Shown here: positions 21,703 through 21,855 of the stretch, in pieces
How positions within the stretch are numbered: position 1 is the stretch's first letter
How the letters are laid out: each line of letters opens with the position of its first letter
Source: Ilumatobacteraceae bacterium
GTDB taxonomy: Bacteria > Actinomycetota > Acidimicrobiia > Acidimicrobiales > Ilumatobacteraceae
Assembly (NCBI GenBank): GCA_025464045.1
Contig: JAODBQ010000487.1
Span: 1 to 21,855, forward strand
DNA length: 21,855 nt
Direction of reading: 5' to 3'
Notes under the pieces: model-generated
Databases searched by the model: none
Told to the model about the DNA's origin: nothing
What the model saw: only the letters and a program-made list of their open reading frames with translations
Position numbers and translations under genes: made by a program

Positions 21703-21776
21703 TCCGAGTCCGAGTCCGAGTCCTAGTCCGAGTCGGAGCGTCGCAGTCCGAGTCGGAGCGTCGCAGTCCGAGTCGG
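21703..21776 (+). repeat. Short tandem repeats: TCCGAG hexamer and 20-bp palindromic unit
   Basis: TCCGAG recurs head to tail from 21703 (one copy TCCTAG), merging at 21725 into a 20-bp unit AGTCCGAGTCGGAGCGTCGC. That unit is present at 21725-21744 and 21745-21764, then partly at 21765-21776. Each unit contains the inverted repeat TCCGA-G-TCGGA. A TCGTC-rich stretch (about 21675-21702) precedes it. No coding potential is evident. Confidence 0.85.
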
Positions 21777-21782
21777 ACGAGC

Positions 21783-21830
21783 GGGCGCGAGTCGCTGGCT
21801 GCGGTTTTATCGGCCCAGCGACTCGCGCCC
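21783..21830. repeat. 16-bp perfect inverted repeat, possible terminator or REP-like element
   Basis: GGGCGCGAGTCGCTGG (21783-21798) pairs with CCAGCGACTCGCGCCC (21815-21830) around a 16-nt loop that itself contains TTTTA. It lies 125 bp after the ABC operon stop. The T-run is in the loop, not after the stem, so this is not a textbook terminator. The octamer GCGACTCG recurs at 21837-21844, and the element may continue past the window end. Confidence 0.75.
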
Positions 21831-21855
21831 CACCGAGCGACTCGGACTCGCCTCA

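Overview
The window is a high-GC chromosomal segment with no tRNA, rRNA, CRISPR array, insertion sequence or phage gene that I can see. It looks like an actinobacterium. The evidence is a CysO-type sulfur carrier, a DUF3263 plus VirR-like (LytR_C) gene pair near groEL as in Mycobacterium tuberculosis, an SCO6745-family protein, many GTG starts, ATGA/GTGA gene junctions, and several TANNNT boxes placed 6-9 nt before start codons (leaderless mRNAs). An Acidimicrobiia-type genome is my guess, but the sequence alone does not prove it.

Layout. 1-510 is the 3' end of groEL, closed by a strong hairpin with a UUCG loop. 712-2199 holds divergent cysO (-) and glycerate kinase (+). 2177-3108 (-) is the coupled DUF3263/VirR-like pair, divergent from uridine kinase (3269-3913, +) across a short tandem-repeat array. 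3954-6760 (-) is a probable magnesium operon: a 23-codon leader ORF with an exceptionally strong Shine-Dalgarno, two hairpins (one overlapping the next ribosome binding site), a soluble PRC/MgtE_N/CBS protein, and an NRAMP-family transporter whose metal-site motifs differ from the Mn/Fe type. 6815-8364 (-) is a CPBP-like membrane protein coupled to an NAD(P)-binding SDR. 8690-9655 (-) is an HSL-family esterase, divergent from a + strand run of crotonase, classical SDR and SCO6745-family genes (9664-12483).

12633-21657 looks like an organosulfur and nutrient-uptake region. SsuD-like FMNH2-dependent monooxygenase and an isopenicillin-N-synthase-like Fe/2OG oxygenase form a minus-strand operon. 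It is divergent, across 75 bp, from metY (O-acetylhomoserine sulfhydrylase), which is followed by a complete Dpp/Opp-type ABC importer: lipoprotein, two permeases and two ATPases. One reading is that the importer brings in a sulfur-containing solute, the oxygenases release sulfur, and MetY and CysO use it. The substrate is not shown by the sequence. The right edge (21700-21855) carries short tandem repeats and a 16-bp perfect inverted repeat.

The most notable item is the leader region of the magnesium operon, followed by its pairing of a membrane-free MgtE sensor with an atypical NRAMP protein.
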